The position numbers and the translations under genes were made by a program. Below are positions 1-8,252 of a stretch of DNA of 33,758 bases, in pieces. Origin of the DNA: Geobacter sp. Its GTDB lineage: Bacteria > Desulfobacterota > Desulfuromonadia > Geobacterales > Geobacteraceae. The number at the start of each line of letters is the position of its first letter. Within the stretch, counting starts at the first letter, position 1. The stretch is from NCBI GenBank assembly GCA_003857395.1, contig RPRC01000103.1:1-33758 (forward strand), written 5' to 3'. The notes beneath the pieces were generated by a model, which was not told where the DNA came from, made no database searches, and saw only the letters and a list, made by a program, of their open reading frames with translations.

Positions 1-87
1 GACCTGCCTCCTTGGTTGTGGCTCTGCGCCGTAGTTGATTTGACTCTCTACAGCATAACCCACGTTTGCAAGGATGGCAGGTCTTTT
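1..87. other. Nested inverted repeat, possible cis-regulatory RNA or terminator
   Basis: The arms GACCTGCC (1-8) and GGCAGGTC (76-83) pair and extend inward through TCCTTG/CAAGGA with one bulged base. Inside on the minus strand are GTGG/CCAC and then GCTGTAG/CTACGGC around a loop of about 13 nt, so three stacked helices can form. Read on the plus strand the outer stem is followed by TTTTT, like a terminator. Read on the minus strand, the same direction as the permease gene that ends at 121, the outer stem contains GGAGG (complement of 7-11). That would be the ribosome site of a gene starting just outside the window. I do not recognise a known riboswitch class. The folding is read by eye, and the strand is undecided. 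Confidence 0.45.
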
Positions 88-120
88 TAGCTTTTGATCT
101 TTAACTGACAACCATTATGT

Positions 121-891
121 CTATATAAGAATCGAGGTCAGGAAGTAATCCCAAACCAGGATCAGCACCGATGACATAACAACCGCAGCGGTCGTTGAAC
201 GGGAAACCCCTTCTGCACCGCGGGTCGTGTAGTACCCTTTGTAGCAGCAGATCCAGGAAATGATCAGTCCAAAGGATAGGGACTTCATCATGCCCGAATA
301 CACGTCCTTCCACTCCAAACTCTTCTGCATCTCGTGAAAATAGGCACCAGGGTTCACGCCCATGAGCTTTACCCCGACCAGATAACCACCACCTATGCCG
401 ACCACGTCGAAGATGGCACAGAGAAGCGGCACCGCTATCAGCGCGCCGATAATTTTCGGAGAAATCAGATACTTGAATGGCTCCAAAGCCATCGTCTCCA
501 AGGCATCGATCTGCTCGGTAATGCGCATGATGCCGATTTCGGCGGTTATGGCACTCCCGGCCCGACCGGTAACCATGAGTGCTGTCAGTACAGGACCCAG
601 CTCGCGGATGAGAGAGAGCGCGACCACGGAACCGAGCATTCCTTCGGAACCGAATTTCGTCAAGGTGTAAAACCCCTGAAGGCCGAGGACCATCCCGGTA
701 AAAGTTGCGGTCAGAAAGATGACAAAGAAAGACTTGGCGCCAATGAAATTGATCTGCTTCAGAATGAGAATCGGCTTGCCGGGAAAGCGGACTATCATAT
801 ACACCGCGGAAATAATAAACAGCAGCATCCTACCCATCTCCCGCAAAAGAGAGAGAACATATTTACCTAGCTGTTGCACAACTGATTGCAT
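121..891 (-). CDS. mlaE: MlaE/YrbE-type ABC transporter permease
   Basis: Inner-membrane permease of an Mla-type lipid ABC transporter, the family that moves phospholipids between inner and outer membranes with an MlaF ATPase and an MlaD MCE-domain protein. The product is about 256 residues, close to the 260 of E. coli MlaE. It has an amphipathic N-terminus and about five hydrophobic segments. The family core is visible as the stretch with SLIRELGPVLTALMVTGR followed by AEIGIMRITEQIDAL. An open frame continues upstream to 1014, but the ATG at 891 has a GGGG ribosome site 5 nt away and gives the family length, so I chose it. The ATP-binding partner probably lies beyond position 1, where a ribosome site is visible. 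A link to hopanoid or outer-membrane lipid traffic is inferred from position only. Confidence 0.88.
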   Translation of the reverse strand: MQSVVQQLGKYVLSLLREMGRMLLFIISAVYMIVRFPGKPILILKQINFIGAKSFFVIFLTATFTGMVLGLQGFYTLTKFGSEGMLGSVVALSLIRELGPVLTALMVTGRAGSAITAEIGIMRITEQIDALETMALEPFKYLISPKIIGALIAVPLLCAIFDVVGIGGGYLVGVKLMGVNPGAYFHEMQKSLEWKDVYSGMMKSLSFGLIISWICCYKGYYTTRGAEGVSRSTTAAVVMSSVLILVWDYFLTSILI

Positions 892-1123
892 GGGCACCCC
901 TACAGCAAGAATCTTCATCGGAAAGTATAGGGGAGCTTTGCTAAAAGTAAAGATGCTGAAATTCCATGCAGGATTTTGAGAGAGCCCGGTCCAACACTGT
1001 CTTTGTGCTGACAAAAGTCTCCGTAAAAAGCTGCAGCCAGGCTAGGAACTTCGGGAATCAGGGAGTCGAGCCGGGAGGGATACTTCAGGTTCAGGAAGGG
1101 AGTTCCGTGGCAGCAGGGAAATG

Positions 1124-2269
1124 TTAGTTTTTCTTCCCCAAGTCAAGGATTGTGCCGCCAGGGAGGACACGAAAGACGTGGGAACGCCAGACAACGCGGT
1201 TGCCTAAAAAGGAAAGAGCCCAGGTAAAAAAGGCCAGGAGATCACGCAGTGGCAGGAGCCAGAGGTAGCGAGGTAAAATGTTATCTCGGACAAAAATACG
1301 GCTGAACACCAGACCGCAGCAGAGGCGCGACACACCAAGGAAAGAGAAAGCTATCCAGCCGTAAAGGGAAAACCCACTCACGAGAAGGGCCAGAAAAGCT
1401 GCCGGCACAGGTTGGGTGATCCCGGAAGCCAGATATCCACCAGGACGGCTTGCCCGCATGGTTCGCGCCCAACGGAGCTGGCGAGAGAGGATACCCCGCA
1501 AGCTTTCACGCTTCATGACACTCTCTACGAAATACCCGGAAAGTTCCAGACGGTACCCGCAACGATGGACCATATTGCCAAGCTGGTAATCATCCGCCAG
1601 GTAATCAACCAGCGAGGAAAAGCCGCCAATCTTCTCCAAGGCTTCACGGCGAACCGCCATCGAAGCCCCGAGTGCGAAGCTGAGCCCCTCCAGATAAAGT
1701 GCTGCCGTTACATTGGGAATCATCTCCGTGGTAAAACCCATGGCTTCAAGAGCAGTTGGAACCGTAGGGACGCGAGGACTCCGGTAGAGAGAGGTAACAA
1801 GTCCCACGGCAGGATCATGAAAGGGGGCCGCGACCTCCTGCAAGTACCGGGGACCGACACTGATATCACTGTCGCAGACAATCAGGAAGTCATATTTCGC
1901 CTGAGGATAGGCATGCATCAGATTGCATACCTTATAGTTGGGCCCATGGATCCGGCCATCAATAACCAGCTCAATATCTACACCAGGGTACGCCCCGATA
2001 AGATGCTGAATCACCGGAACTACCGGGTCTTCGGACGAAGCAACGGCAAAGACAATCTGGTAGTGCGGATAGTCCTGCTCGCAGAAGGAAGAAAAGTTCT
2101 CAAAACTTTCCGCATCTACACCCTTCACCGGCTTGAGGATCGTCACAGGTGGACAGTATCCGCTCACCTTAACCGGCTGTGAGAAGAATCTCCGGGCACA
2201 AGCAAGGGTTAGCAACCCATAGCAGAAGGCTGGAGCTATGCATAAAAATGGAATGAGCTCGTACCACAT
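1124..2269 (-). CDS. hpnI: Hopanoid-associated glycosyltransferase HpnI
   Basis: Membrane-bound family 21-like (ceramide glucosyltransferase-like) glycosyltransferase. In other bacteria HpnI adds N-acetylglucosamine to bacteriohopanetetrol, the first step towards glucosaminyl and cyclitol ether hopanoids. From the ATG at 2269 the protein has about 381 residues. It has one N-terminal membrane segment (about 4-24), NYKVCNL, the nucleotide-sugar CDSD motif (D133, D135), ADDYQLG around residue 225, and the QLRW signature (264-267). Two or more hydrophobic segments follow at the C-terminus. A GTG at 2284 is an alternative start; neither has a convincing ribosome site. It lies downstream of hpnN on the same strand but is separated by a repeat-bearing gap (2270-2559), so it may have its own promoter. 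HpnK and HpnJ, its usual partners, are not in view. Confidence 0.85.
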   Translation of the reverse strand: MWYELIPFLCIAPAFCYGLLTLACARRFFSQPVKVSGYCPPVTILKPVKGVDAESFENFSSFCEQDYPHYQIVFAVASSEDPVVPVIQHLIGAYPGVDIELVIDGRIHGPNYKVCNLMHAYPQAKYDFLIVCDSDISVGPRYLQEVAAPFHDPAVGLVTSLYRSPRVPTVPTALEAMGFTTEMIPNVTAALYLEGLSFALGASMAVRREALEKIGGFSSLVDYLADDYQLGNMVHRCGYRLELSGYFVESVMKRESLRGILSRQLRWARTMRASRPGGYLASGITQPVPAAFLALLVSGFSLYGWIAFSFLGVSRLCCGLVFSRIFVRDNILPRYLWLLPLRDLLAFFTWALSFLGNRVVWRSHVFRVLPGGTILDLGKKN

Positions 2270-2360
2270 GGCGAAAAGTATCACTCTTTCTCATTACCGG
2301 ATCGAGTGCCGGCAGTTTTGTCCTTGTTAGTTCCACTTCGCCAGATTAGCAGCAGACTTT

Positions 2361-2449
2361 AAATCCCCCCTGCCCCCCTTTCTCAAAGGGGGGAAATAGG
2401 GCGTGAATCTCAGCTTCCCCCTTTGAGAAAGGGGGATTGAGGGGGATTT
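2361..2449. repeat. Intergenic C/G-rich palindromic repeat (REP/MITE-like)
   Basis: The left half begins AAATCCCCCC and runs through CCCCCCTTTCTCAAAGGGGGG. The right half is nearly its reverse complement and ends GGGGGATTT. Each half also contains its own small palindrome around CTTTCTCAAAG or CTTTGAGAAAG. The result is an imperfect inverted repeat of about 89 bp with a central spacer of about 20 bp. Elements of this look are spread between genes in many deltaproteobacterial and gammaproteobacterial genomes. It sits between mnmM and hpnI and could shape the 3' end of the mnmM transcript. No coding content is visible in 2270-2559. Confidence 0.8.
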
Positions 2450-2559
2450 CAGCCGCCGTCAAATGCGCTGGAATGCACATTCCGGAAAATCCCAGTTAGT
2501 CCCTGGTGCGAATTGACGCCCTTCGAACCGGCGGAAGACCAGACGGACGCCACTGCCAA

Positions 2560-3138
2560 TCATTTTCCCGGCGAAGCTTTTCCCACCATCACCACATAGG
2601 GCGCAGCATCCGAGCGATTCAGCTGCCTGCTCCTCCAGACATTGAATTCACGGGAAGCAAGACTACGCGCCCAAGCGTCGACATGTGCGGCCTCCTCTTC
2701 GCCACCCTGATGGCCGGTGTAGATCGCCAGTACAATCATTCCTCCGGGCAGGAGAAGCTGCAGAGACTGATCAAGGGCCGCAAGGGTTGTTTCCGGGCGC
2801 GTCACAAGACCGGCACTGTTGCCCGGCAGATACCCCAGGTTGAATACAACCGCCCGCACTGGCTCACGAACGTACGCGGAAAGGCACTCGTGCCCTGCGT
2901 GCACAAGCCTGACCCACGGCGAACAACCCGCAGAAACTCGCCCGGCGGTTTCGGCTAGGGCCTCCTCCTGGACATCAAAGGCCCAGACCTCGCCAGTAGC
3001 GCCCACCAGTTCAGCCAGAAAAAGCGTATCACGACCCCGTCCACAGGTAGCGTCGATGACCCGGTCACCCGGTCGCACCACCTGCCGGAGAAAAAGGTGT
3101 GAGAATCCTACGGCACCATCGAGTCCCTCTGCTCTCAC
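2560..3138 (-). CDS. mnmM: MnmM/YtqB-type class I methyltransferase
   Basis: SAM-dependent methyltransferase of the YtqB family. Characterised members (MnmM) methylate 5-aminomethyl-2-thiouridine at the tRNA wobble position. The 192-residue length fits. The SAM-binding loop is DATCGRGRDTLFLA (about residues 29-42), followed by acidic strand end FDVQ and the family signature NLGYLPGN near residue 100. The start is a GTG whose last two bases overlap the TGA of hpnN (GTGA), with GGGGGG a few bases upstream, so translation is probably coupled to hpnN. Why a tRNA-modification enzyme is fused at the translational level to a hopanoid exporter is not obvious. Substrate in this organism is inferred from family only; an older label for the family is putative rRNA methylase. 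Confidence 0.75.
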   Translation of the reverse strand: MRAEGLDGAVGFSHLFLRQVVRPGDRVIDATCGRGRDTLFLAELVGATGEVWAFDVQEEALAETAGRVSAGCSPWVRLVHAGHECLSAYVREPVRAVVFNLGYLPGNSAGLVTRPETTLAALDQSLQLLLPGGMIVLAIYTGHQGGEEEAAHVDAWARSLASREFNVWRSRQLNRSDAAPYVVMVGKASPGK

Positions 3139-5882
3139 CTGTTGCCCCCCGATCGTCCGGATCCGTTTTCGCCGAAAAGGGCCAGAACCGCCGGAAGGGT
3201 AATAATAAAAGCAATCTGGCAGGCTACCATGCCAAGAGTCATGATTGCGCCGATACTGAAGACACCCTGGTGGCTGGCAACCATCAGCGCTCCGAAGCTG
3301 ATCATGATGGTCAGTGTATTGTAAAACACCCCACGGCCGGTGCTGCTGATAACTACCTCATAGCCGCTTTCCCCTTCGCGCCGATACCGGTTAATAATGT
3401 AGATACCGGAGTCTACGGCGATTCCCAGGACAAGAGGCATAACGATAATATTCGCGGAATTGAAGTTGATCCCGAAGAGCCACATGCCGCTCACCATAAA
3501 AAGGACACCCACGACAAGGGGCACAAGCCCGATCAATGCGTAGCGAAGACTGCGGAAAGTAATCAGCAGGATCAGCACAATCGCCAGGAAGGCATAGAGA
3601 AAAGCACCACGGTAGGAATCTCGCATGATGGTCATTGATTCGAACACCATCACCGGCTCCCCGGTGGCTTTCGGCTCAATCTTTCGCACATCATTCAGGA
3701 ATGCCTCTAGTGGTTCCCTGTCAAATATTTCCTTTTTTGGAGCGATCTGCAGGAGGTATTTCCCGGTTGAACCAACAAACCGTTTCCGCAACTCTTCAGG
3801 TATGTCAGTGGAAACTACGGGGGCTGCATTGAGAGAATTCCTGAGAGTTTGAATCTTTTCCGGGAAATTCGCCAGCAGATTTCCTTGAAAATCACGCAGC
3901 ATCCCGAGCGCATTGCGGTCCTTCTCCTTTTCCAGCCCGGCGAAGAATTTGTCGAGTATTACAAGAAAATCGGCCACAGGCTTAGCCTGCGGAAGCTGTT
4001 CACGCTCCAGCCTCTTGACAAATCGCTCAGTCGTTTCGCGAAATTTTTCGAAGACCGCGGGCAGCTCCATCACCTGCAGGTCCTCCTCGTACGGTTCCGC
4101 CTTGATGTCGGCCAACTGCGAATGGAGATCCGCCAACAGTGCAAGTTTGCGTTCCTGATCCTCGGGAATGAAGGAGGCGATGCTCACCACATGATCAACG
4201 GAGGGAAGTGCTTCGAGGGCCTTGGACCGTGAAGCGGCCTCTTGCGGTGAGCGAGCCATGGCAACCGCGAAATATCCGGAATTCTCGGAACTCTTCATCA
4301 GTTTATAGGCATAGGAAACCGATTCCAATCCCTTGGCCTGAAGATTCATCAGGTTGTAATCGAACGTGACCTGGAAAAGCGGATTGAGAGAGAGAAGACA
4401 CAGCAGTATGGAAACGGCCAGAACAATACGCGGGTAGCCGAAGAAAATCGTTTTAATGATCCGCCTAATGGCTGTTGAGTCAGAAGTGCCTGATGCCTTT
4501 GCGGAACGATCCGCTGCCGCAACAACCTTACGGTTCTTTTTCCCATATTTGATCGGAATCATCAACATGGCCGGAAGCACGGTAAAGGTTACGAGCACAC
4601 AGATTACAATGCCGATGGCGGCGATTATACCCAGCTCCGCAACACCCTTGAAGTCAGTGAAGGCAAAGGTGAGAAAAGCTGCGGCAACTGTCGCTGCAGC
4701 CATGACAATTGCCCAGATGTTCCTGTTCAAGGCAGTTTTCAGGCTTTCGAGACGCAGGTGTCCCTTGCCCAGTTCTTCCTGATAGCGCAACACGATCTGG
4801 ATCCCGTATTCAATCCCGATGCCGATCAGCATAACGGCAAAGACCATGGAGAGAATGTTGAGATGACCGACAACCAGTGTTGCCATCCCAAAAGAAAGGG
4901 CAATGGCAACCAGAAGAGAAACCATGGCGGCAAAGGCATTGCCAATGCCCCTGAAAGCAAAGAGCAACAATATAATCGTCAGGACGACGGAAAGTATCGT
5001 TGCTACGGTAATATCTCGCTGACTCGATGCCATTTCTTCATATTCGAGAACCGGCACTCCGGTAAGACCGGCCGTAACTCCCGCAAGAGACGGATCAGCC
5101 GCAATCGATTTTATCTCAGCCCGCACAGCGGCGATTGACTTTTCAGCCGGAACAAAACTGCCACTGTCCTTAACGGGCAGAATGGTTATAATCTGCATGC
5201 GCGCTGCCTTGACCAACGCGGATTCAGTGCCATCGCTGCCCGAGCCCAGAAAGAAGCTGTCCAGCGAAAAAGCCCCGCCGCCGGGCATTGAAAACTGTTC
5301 AAACCCGGTACCCAGCTTCTCCAACATAAAGGTCAGGCTTGCCAGCTGCTCCTGGGAGCCAGGAACGCCCGGAGCCGTTGCCATATATGAGTCCATCTGG
5401 GAGGTAAGAGAGGTGAAAAGTGTTTGCACTGTCGGGGAAGCTGACAACTCCTTCAGGACCGGTTTTGCTTTCAGAAGATTTTCGCGGAGGGATACTAGAT
5501 CATCATACGGCATAAAAAGCAGACCGTTTTTTTGAAAGAAAGGAAGACCATTGGGATAAAAAACCTCTCGAAAAACGTCTCTTTTCTTCGAAAGCCTTTC
5601 ATAGAGCTCCTTGCCGAAACGCCCAGCCTTATCAGGATCCTCACTTTCAATGACAACGACAATTTCTTCCTGGTCGCCAAACTCCTGTCGATATTCCCGG
5701 TAATCACGATGGAATTGGCTGTTCTTCGGCATCAAGTCATCCCTGCCGGTCAGAAACTCAAGGTTATTGCGGGTATAGACTATCGCGACAGCTGAAAGAA
5801 CGAGCGCAAATACAACAAGTAACAGCGGGAACCTGGCGATTACGCTGAAGAGGGTTCGGTTCTTCTCTGAGGCATTTCGCAT
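3135..5882 (-). CDS. hpnN: Hopanoid-associated RND transporter HpnN
   Basis: Inner-membrane RND/MMPL-type exporter of 915 residues. HpnN in other hopanoid producers moves hopanoids from the inner to the outer membrane. Residues 13-35 form the first membrane helix. A large periplasmic loop follows, then a block of five or so helices (about residues 290-445). A second helix (about 478-500), a second periplasmic loop and a final helix block (about 755-905) repeat the layout, giving the usual two-fold RND architecture. The start ATG has a very strong AGGAGGAG ribosome site. It is transcribed divergently from shc, and the spacer between them must hold promoters for both. A small hairpin (5898-5914) lies just upstream of the ribosome site. 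The 3' end overlaps mnmM. Confidence 0.93.
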   Translation of the reverse strand: MRNASEKNRTLFSVIARFPLLLVVFALVLSAVAIVYTRNNLEFLTGRDDLMPKNSQFHRDYREYRQEFGDQEEIVVVIESEDPDKAGRFGKELYERLSKKRDVFREVFYPNGLPFFQKNGLLFMPYDDLVSLRENLLKAKPVLKELSASPTVQTLFTSLTSQMDSYMATAPGVPGSQEQLASLTFMLEKLGTGFEQFSMPGGGAFSLDSFFLGSGSDGTESALVKAARMQIITILPVKDSGSFVPAEKSIAAVRAEIKSIAADPSLAGVTAGLTGVPVLEYEEMASSQRDITVATILSVVLTIILLLFAFRGIGNAFAAMVSLLVAIALSFGMATLVVGHLNILSMVFAVMLIGIGIEYGIQIVLRYQEELGKGHLRLESLKTALNRNIWAIVMAAATVAAAFLTFAFTDFKGVAELGIIAAIGIVICVLVTFTVLPAMLMIPIKYGKKNRKVVAAADRSAKASGTSDSTAIRRIIKTIFFGYPRIVLAVSILLCLLSLNPLFQVTFDYNLMNLQAKGLESVSYAYKLMKSSENSGYFAVAMARSPQEAASRSKALEALPSVDHVVSIASFIPEDQERKLALLADLHSQLADIKAEPYEEDLQVMELPAVFEKFRETTERFVKRLEREQLPQAKPVADFLVILDKFFAGLEKEKDRNALGMLRDFQGNLLANFPEKIQTLRNSLNAAPVVSTDIPEELRKRFVGSTGKYLLQIAPKKEIFDREPLEAFLNDVRKIEPKATGEPVMVFESMTIMRDSYRGAFLYAFLAIVLILLITFRSLRYALIGLVPLVVGVLFMVSGMWLFGINFNSANIIVMPLVLGIAVDSGIYIINRYRREGESGYEVVISSTGRGVFYNTLTIMISFGALMVASHQGVFSIGAIMTLGMVACQIAFIITLPAVLALFGENGSGRSGGNR

Positions 5883-5897
5883 AATTGTATTTCTCCT

Positions 5898-5914
5898 CCT
5901 CTTGAAAAAAGAGG
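5898..5914 (-). promoter_or_regulatory. Leader hairpin next to hpnN ribosome site
   Basis: On the minus strand CCTCTT and AAGAGG are separated by five bases, and the AGGAG of the hpnN ribosome site follows the stem directly. The stem could tune access of the ribosome. It may also be chance in a purine-rich leader. Confidence 0.3.
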
Positions 5915-6010
5915 TTTGAGGGTACCATAGGACACCTTTGAAATCAACCGCGCCGAAGGCCCCCTTGTCAGCTCACACCGGCCTGAATTTATTACAAAAA
6001 CATATCAAAC

Positions 6011-6053
6011 TTGACAAATTATTTTCGAAAATGAGTATACCTTTTTTCGAAAA
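6011..6053 (+). promoter_or_regulatory. shc promoter with two TTTTCGAAAA palindromes
   Basis: A perfect -35 TTGACA (6011-6016) is followed after 19 bp by TATACC (6036-6041). The 10-bp palindrome TTTTCGAAAA occurs at 6022-6031, centred in the spacer, and again at 6044-6053, centred about where transcription would begin. The centres are 22 bp apart, two helical turns. A long spacer with a dyad in its middle is the layout used by MerR-family activators, while a dyad on the start site would suit a repressor. The regulator is not in the window as far as I can tell. The same sites also lie upstream of divergent hpnN. Confidence 0.55.
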
Positions 6054-6132
6054 TATGGTAGAAGTGCACAGTTATTCATAATAATGCCTAATTGTGTCCC
6101 ATGAAAAATTGGTGACTTTTTCAAGGTTTTCA

Positions 6133-8187
6133 ATGGAGTCAATTGGAATGAAACCCTGTAAACACCCCATCTCTAATGCATTAACCTCCTTTAACGGGAT
6201 GTCGTCAGAGAAAGCCGATACAGTAAATTTAAAGATCAGCGCCAAAATACATCACCTGCCGGCATCCATCTGGAAAAAGAAAACGTTGGAAAACAATACC
6301 CCTCTGGATGTTACCATCCAGAGAAGCTGTGACTTTTTCTTCCGCGAACAGCTTCCGGAAGGGTACTGGTGGGCAGAACTGGAATCCAATGTAACCATTT
6401 CTGCCGAGTATCTCATGCTGTTCCACTTTCTCGGCATGGTAGATAAGGCGCGCGAAACAAAGCTCGCCACATATATTCTCAGCAAACAGACGTCCGAAGG
6501 ATACTGGAGCATTTACTATCAAGGCCCCGGCGACCTTTCCACGACGATCGAGGCCTATTTCGCCCTGAAACTCGCGGGTTATCCGGCCGACCACCCGGCA
6601 ATGGAAAAGGCGCGCGCTTTTATCCTGAAAATGGGCGGCATCATCAAGGCCCGTGTCTTCACGAAGATTTTCCTTGCCCTGTTTGGCGAATTCGCCTGGT
6701 TCGGTGTCCCGTCAATGCCCATTGAACTATCGCTTCTACCGAACTGGGCATACCTGAACATGTATGAGTTTTCCAGTTGGTCTCGGGCGACCATCGTGCC
6801 GTTGTCCATTGTCATGGCGACTCGACCGGTCCGCAAGCTGCCGCCCTGGGCACGGGTACAGGAGTTGTACGTTCGGCCACCACGCCCGACGGATTACACT
6901 TTTACCAAGGAAGAAGGCATCCTGACCTGGAAGAACATCTTCATCGGGGTCGACCACCTGCTTAAAATCTATGAGCGAAGTCCCATCAGACCCTTTATGA
7001 AAAAAGCCATGGCACTCTCTGAAAAATGGGTCATGGATCATCAGGAGCCAAGCGGTGACTGGGGAGGGATCCAGCCGGCAATGCTCAATTCGATCCTGGC
7101 ACTCAACTGTCTCGGCTACTCAAACGATCATCCATCTATACAGAAAGGTCTTGACGCCCTGGCCAACTTCTGTATCGAAAGTGAAGATAATATTGTGCTC
7201 CAGTCTTGCATCTCACCGGTCTGGGACACCGCATTGGCCCTTAAGGGCCTCATTGATGCCGATGTGCCCCCTGACCACCCTGCCTTGGTGAAGGCGACGC
7301 AATGGCTGATCGACCGGGAAGTGCGCAAACCGGGTGACTGGAAAATAAAATCTCCCGAGCTGGAACCGGGTGGTTGGGCTTTTGAATTTCTCAATGACTG
7401 GTACCCTGACGTTGACGATTCCGGCATCGTCATGATGGCCATGAAAGATGTGAAGCTTAAGGATTCCAAGGCCAAAGATGATGCCATTGAACGCGGCATT
7501 CGCTGGTGTCTCGGTATGCAGAGCAAAAACGGCGGCTGGGGAGCCTTTGACAAGGACAACACCAAGCATATCCTGAACAAGATTCCCTTTGCTGACCTTG
7601 AGGCCCTCATTGATCCTCCGACCGCGGATCTGACCGGAAGGATGCTGGAACTCATGGGAACCTTCGGCTACCCGAAAGACTTCCCTGCTGCAGAGCGTGC
7701 TTTGGAATTCATCAAGGCAACCCAGGAACCGGATGGCCCTTGGTGGGGCCGCTGGGGAGTAAACTATATTTACGGCTCCTGGTCAGTCCTTTGCGGGCTC
7801 CAGGCGATCGGAGAGGACCCGGCCCAGCCCTATATACAAAAAACCGCAACCTGGCTGAAAGCCAAACAAAATACCGACGGCGGCTGGGGTGAAACCTGCG
7901 AGTCCTATCATGACAAGGCTCTTGCGGGAATTGGCGAAAGCACACCGTCCCAGACTGCTTGGGCACTTCTCGCCCTTATGGCAGCCGGTGAGCGTAAATC
8001 CGAAACCCTTACCCGGGGAGTCAATTACCTCATCAAGACCCAGCAGCAGAACGGGACCTGGAATGAGGACCAGTTTACCGGCACAGGCTTTCCCAAATAC
8101 TTCATGATTAAATACCATATCTACCGCAACTGCTTTCCGCTCATGGCACTGGGAAAATACCGCAGCCTCCCTGGCGAGAACGACTGA
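6133..8187 (+). CDS. shc: Squalene-hopene cyclase
   Basis: Cyclises squalene to hopene/hopanol, the committed step of hopanoid synthesis, as a monotopic membrane enzyme. About 684 residues from the ATG at 6133, which has AAGG six bases upstream. A GTG at 6094 would add 13 residues but lacks a ribosome site. The catalytic DXDD motif is DVDD at residues 426-429. QW repeats typical of triterpene cyclases are present, for example GDWGGIQ, GGWGAFDKDN, GPWWGRWG, GGWGETCESY and GTWNEDQ, and the C-terminal part ends with the usual YFMIKYHIYRNCFPL block. The first 35 or so residues are an unconserved-looking extension. It heads the plus-strand run with hpnA 65 bp downstream. Confidence 0.96.
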   Translation: MESIGMKPCKHPISNALTSFNGMSSEKADTVNLKISAKIHHLPASIWKKKTLENNTPLDVTIQRSCDFFFREQLPEGYWWAELESNVTISAEYLMLFHFLGMVDKARETKLATYILSKQTSEGYWSIYYQGPGDLSTTIEAYFALKLAGYPADHPAMEKARAFILKMGGIIKARVFTKIFLALFGEFAWFGVPSMPIELSLLPNWAYLNMYEFSSWSRATIVPLSIVMATRPVRKLPPWARVQELYVRPPRPTDYTFTKEEGILTWKNIFIGVDHLLKIYERSPIRPFMKKAMALSEKWVMDHQEPSGDWGGIQPAMLNSILALNCLGYSNDHPSIQKGLDALANFCIESEDNIVLQSCISPVWDTALALKGLIDADVPPDHPALVKATQWLIDREVRKPGDWKIKSPELEPGGWAFEFLNDWYPDVDDSGIVMMAMKDVKLKDSKAKDDAIERGIRWCLGMQSKNGGWGAFDKDNTKHILNKIPFADLEALIDPPTADLTGRMLELMGTFGYPKDFPAAERALEFIKATQEPDGPWWGRWGVNYIYGSWSVLCGLQAIGEDPAQPYIQKTATWLKAKQNTDGGWGETCESYHDKALAGIGESTPSQTAWALLALMAAGERKSETLTRGVNYLIKTQQQNGTWNEDQFTGTGFPKYFMIKYHIYRNCFPLMALGKYRSLPGEND

Positions 8188-8252
8188 CGCGCGAAGCGTT
8201 CATCTGCTTGATCCTCAAAGGGATTTGGGCGGAACACCAAAAAGATTATCCT

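Noticed and set aside
1..87. c-di-GMP (GEMM) riboswitch
   Set aside because: A GCAAAC and a CGCAGAGCC on the minus strand recall parts of the motif, but the tetraloop and receptor helices are absent and the spacing is wrong.
1412..2182. 256-residue plus-strand open frame
   Set aside because: Lies fully antisense to hpnI, which has clear glycosyltransferase motifs; the plus-strand product has no recognisable domain.
2361..2449. CRISPR repeat
   Set aside because: A single inverted pair, not regularly spaced direct repeats, and no cas genes nearby.
7128..7655. 175-residue minus-strand open frame
   Set aside because: Antisense to the DXDD region of shc; no independent support.
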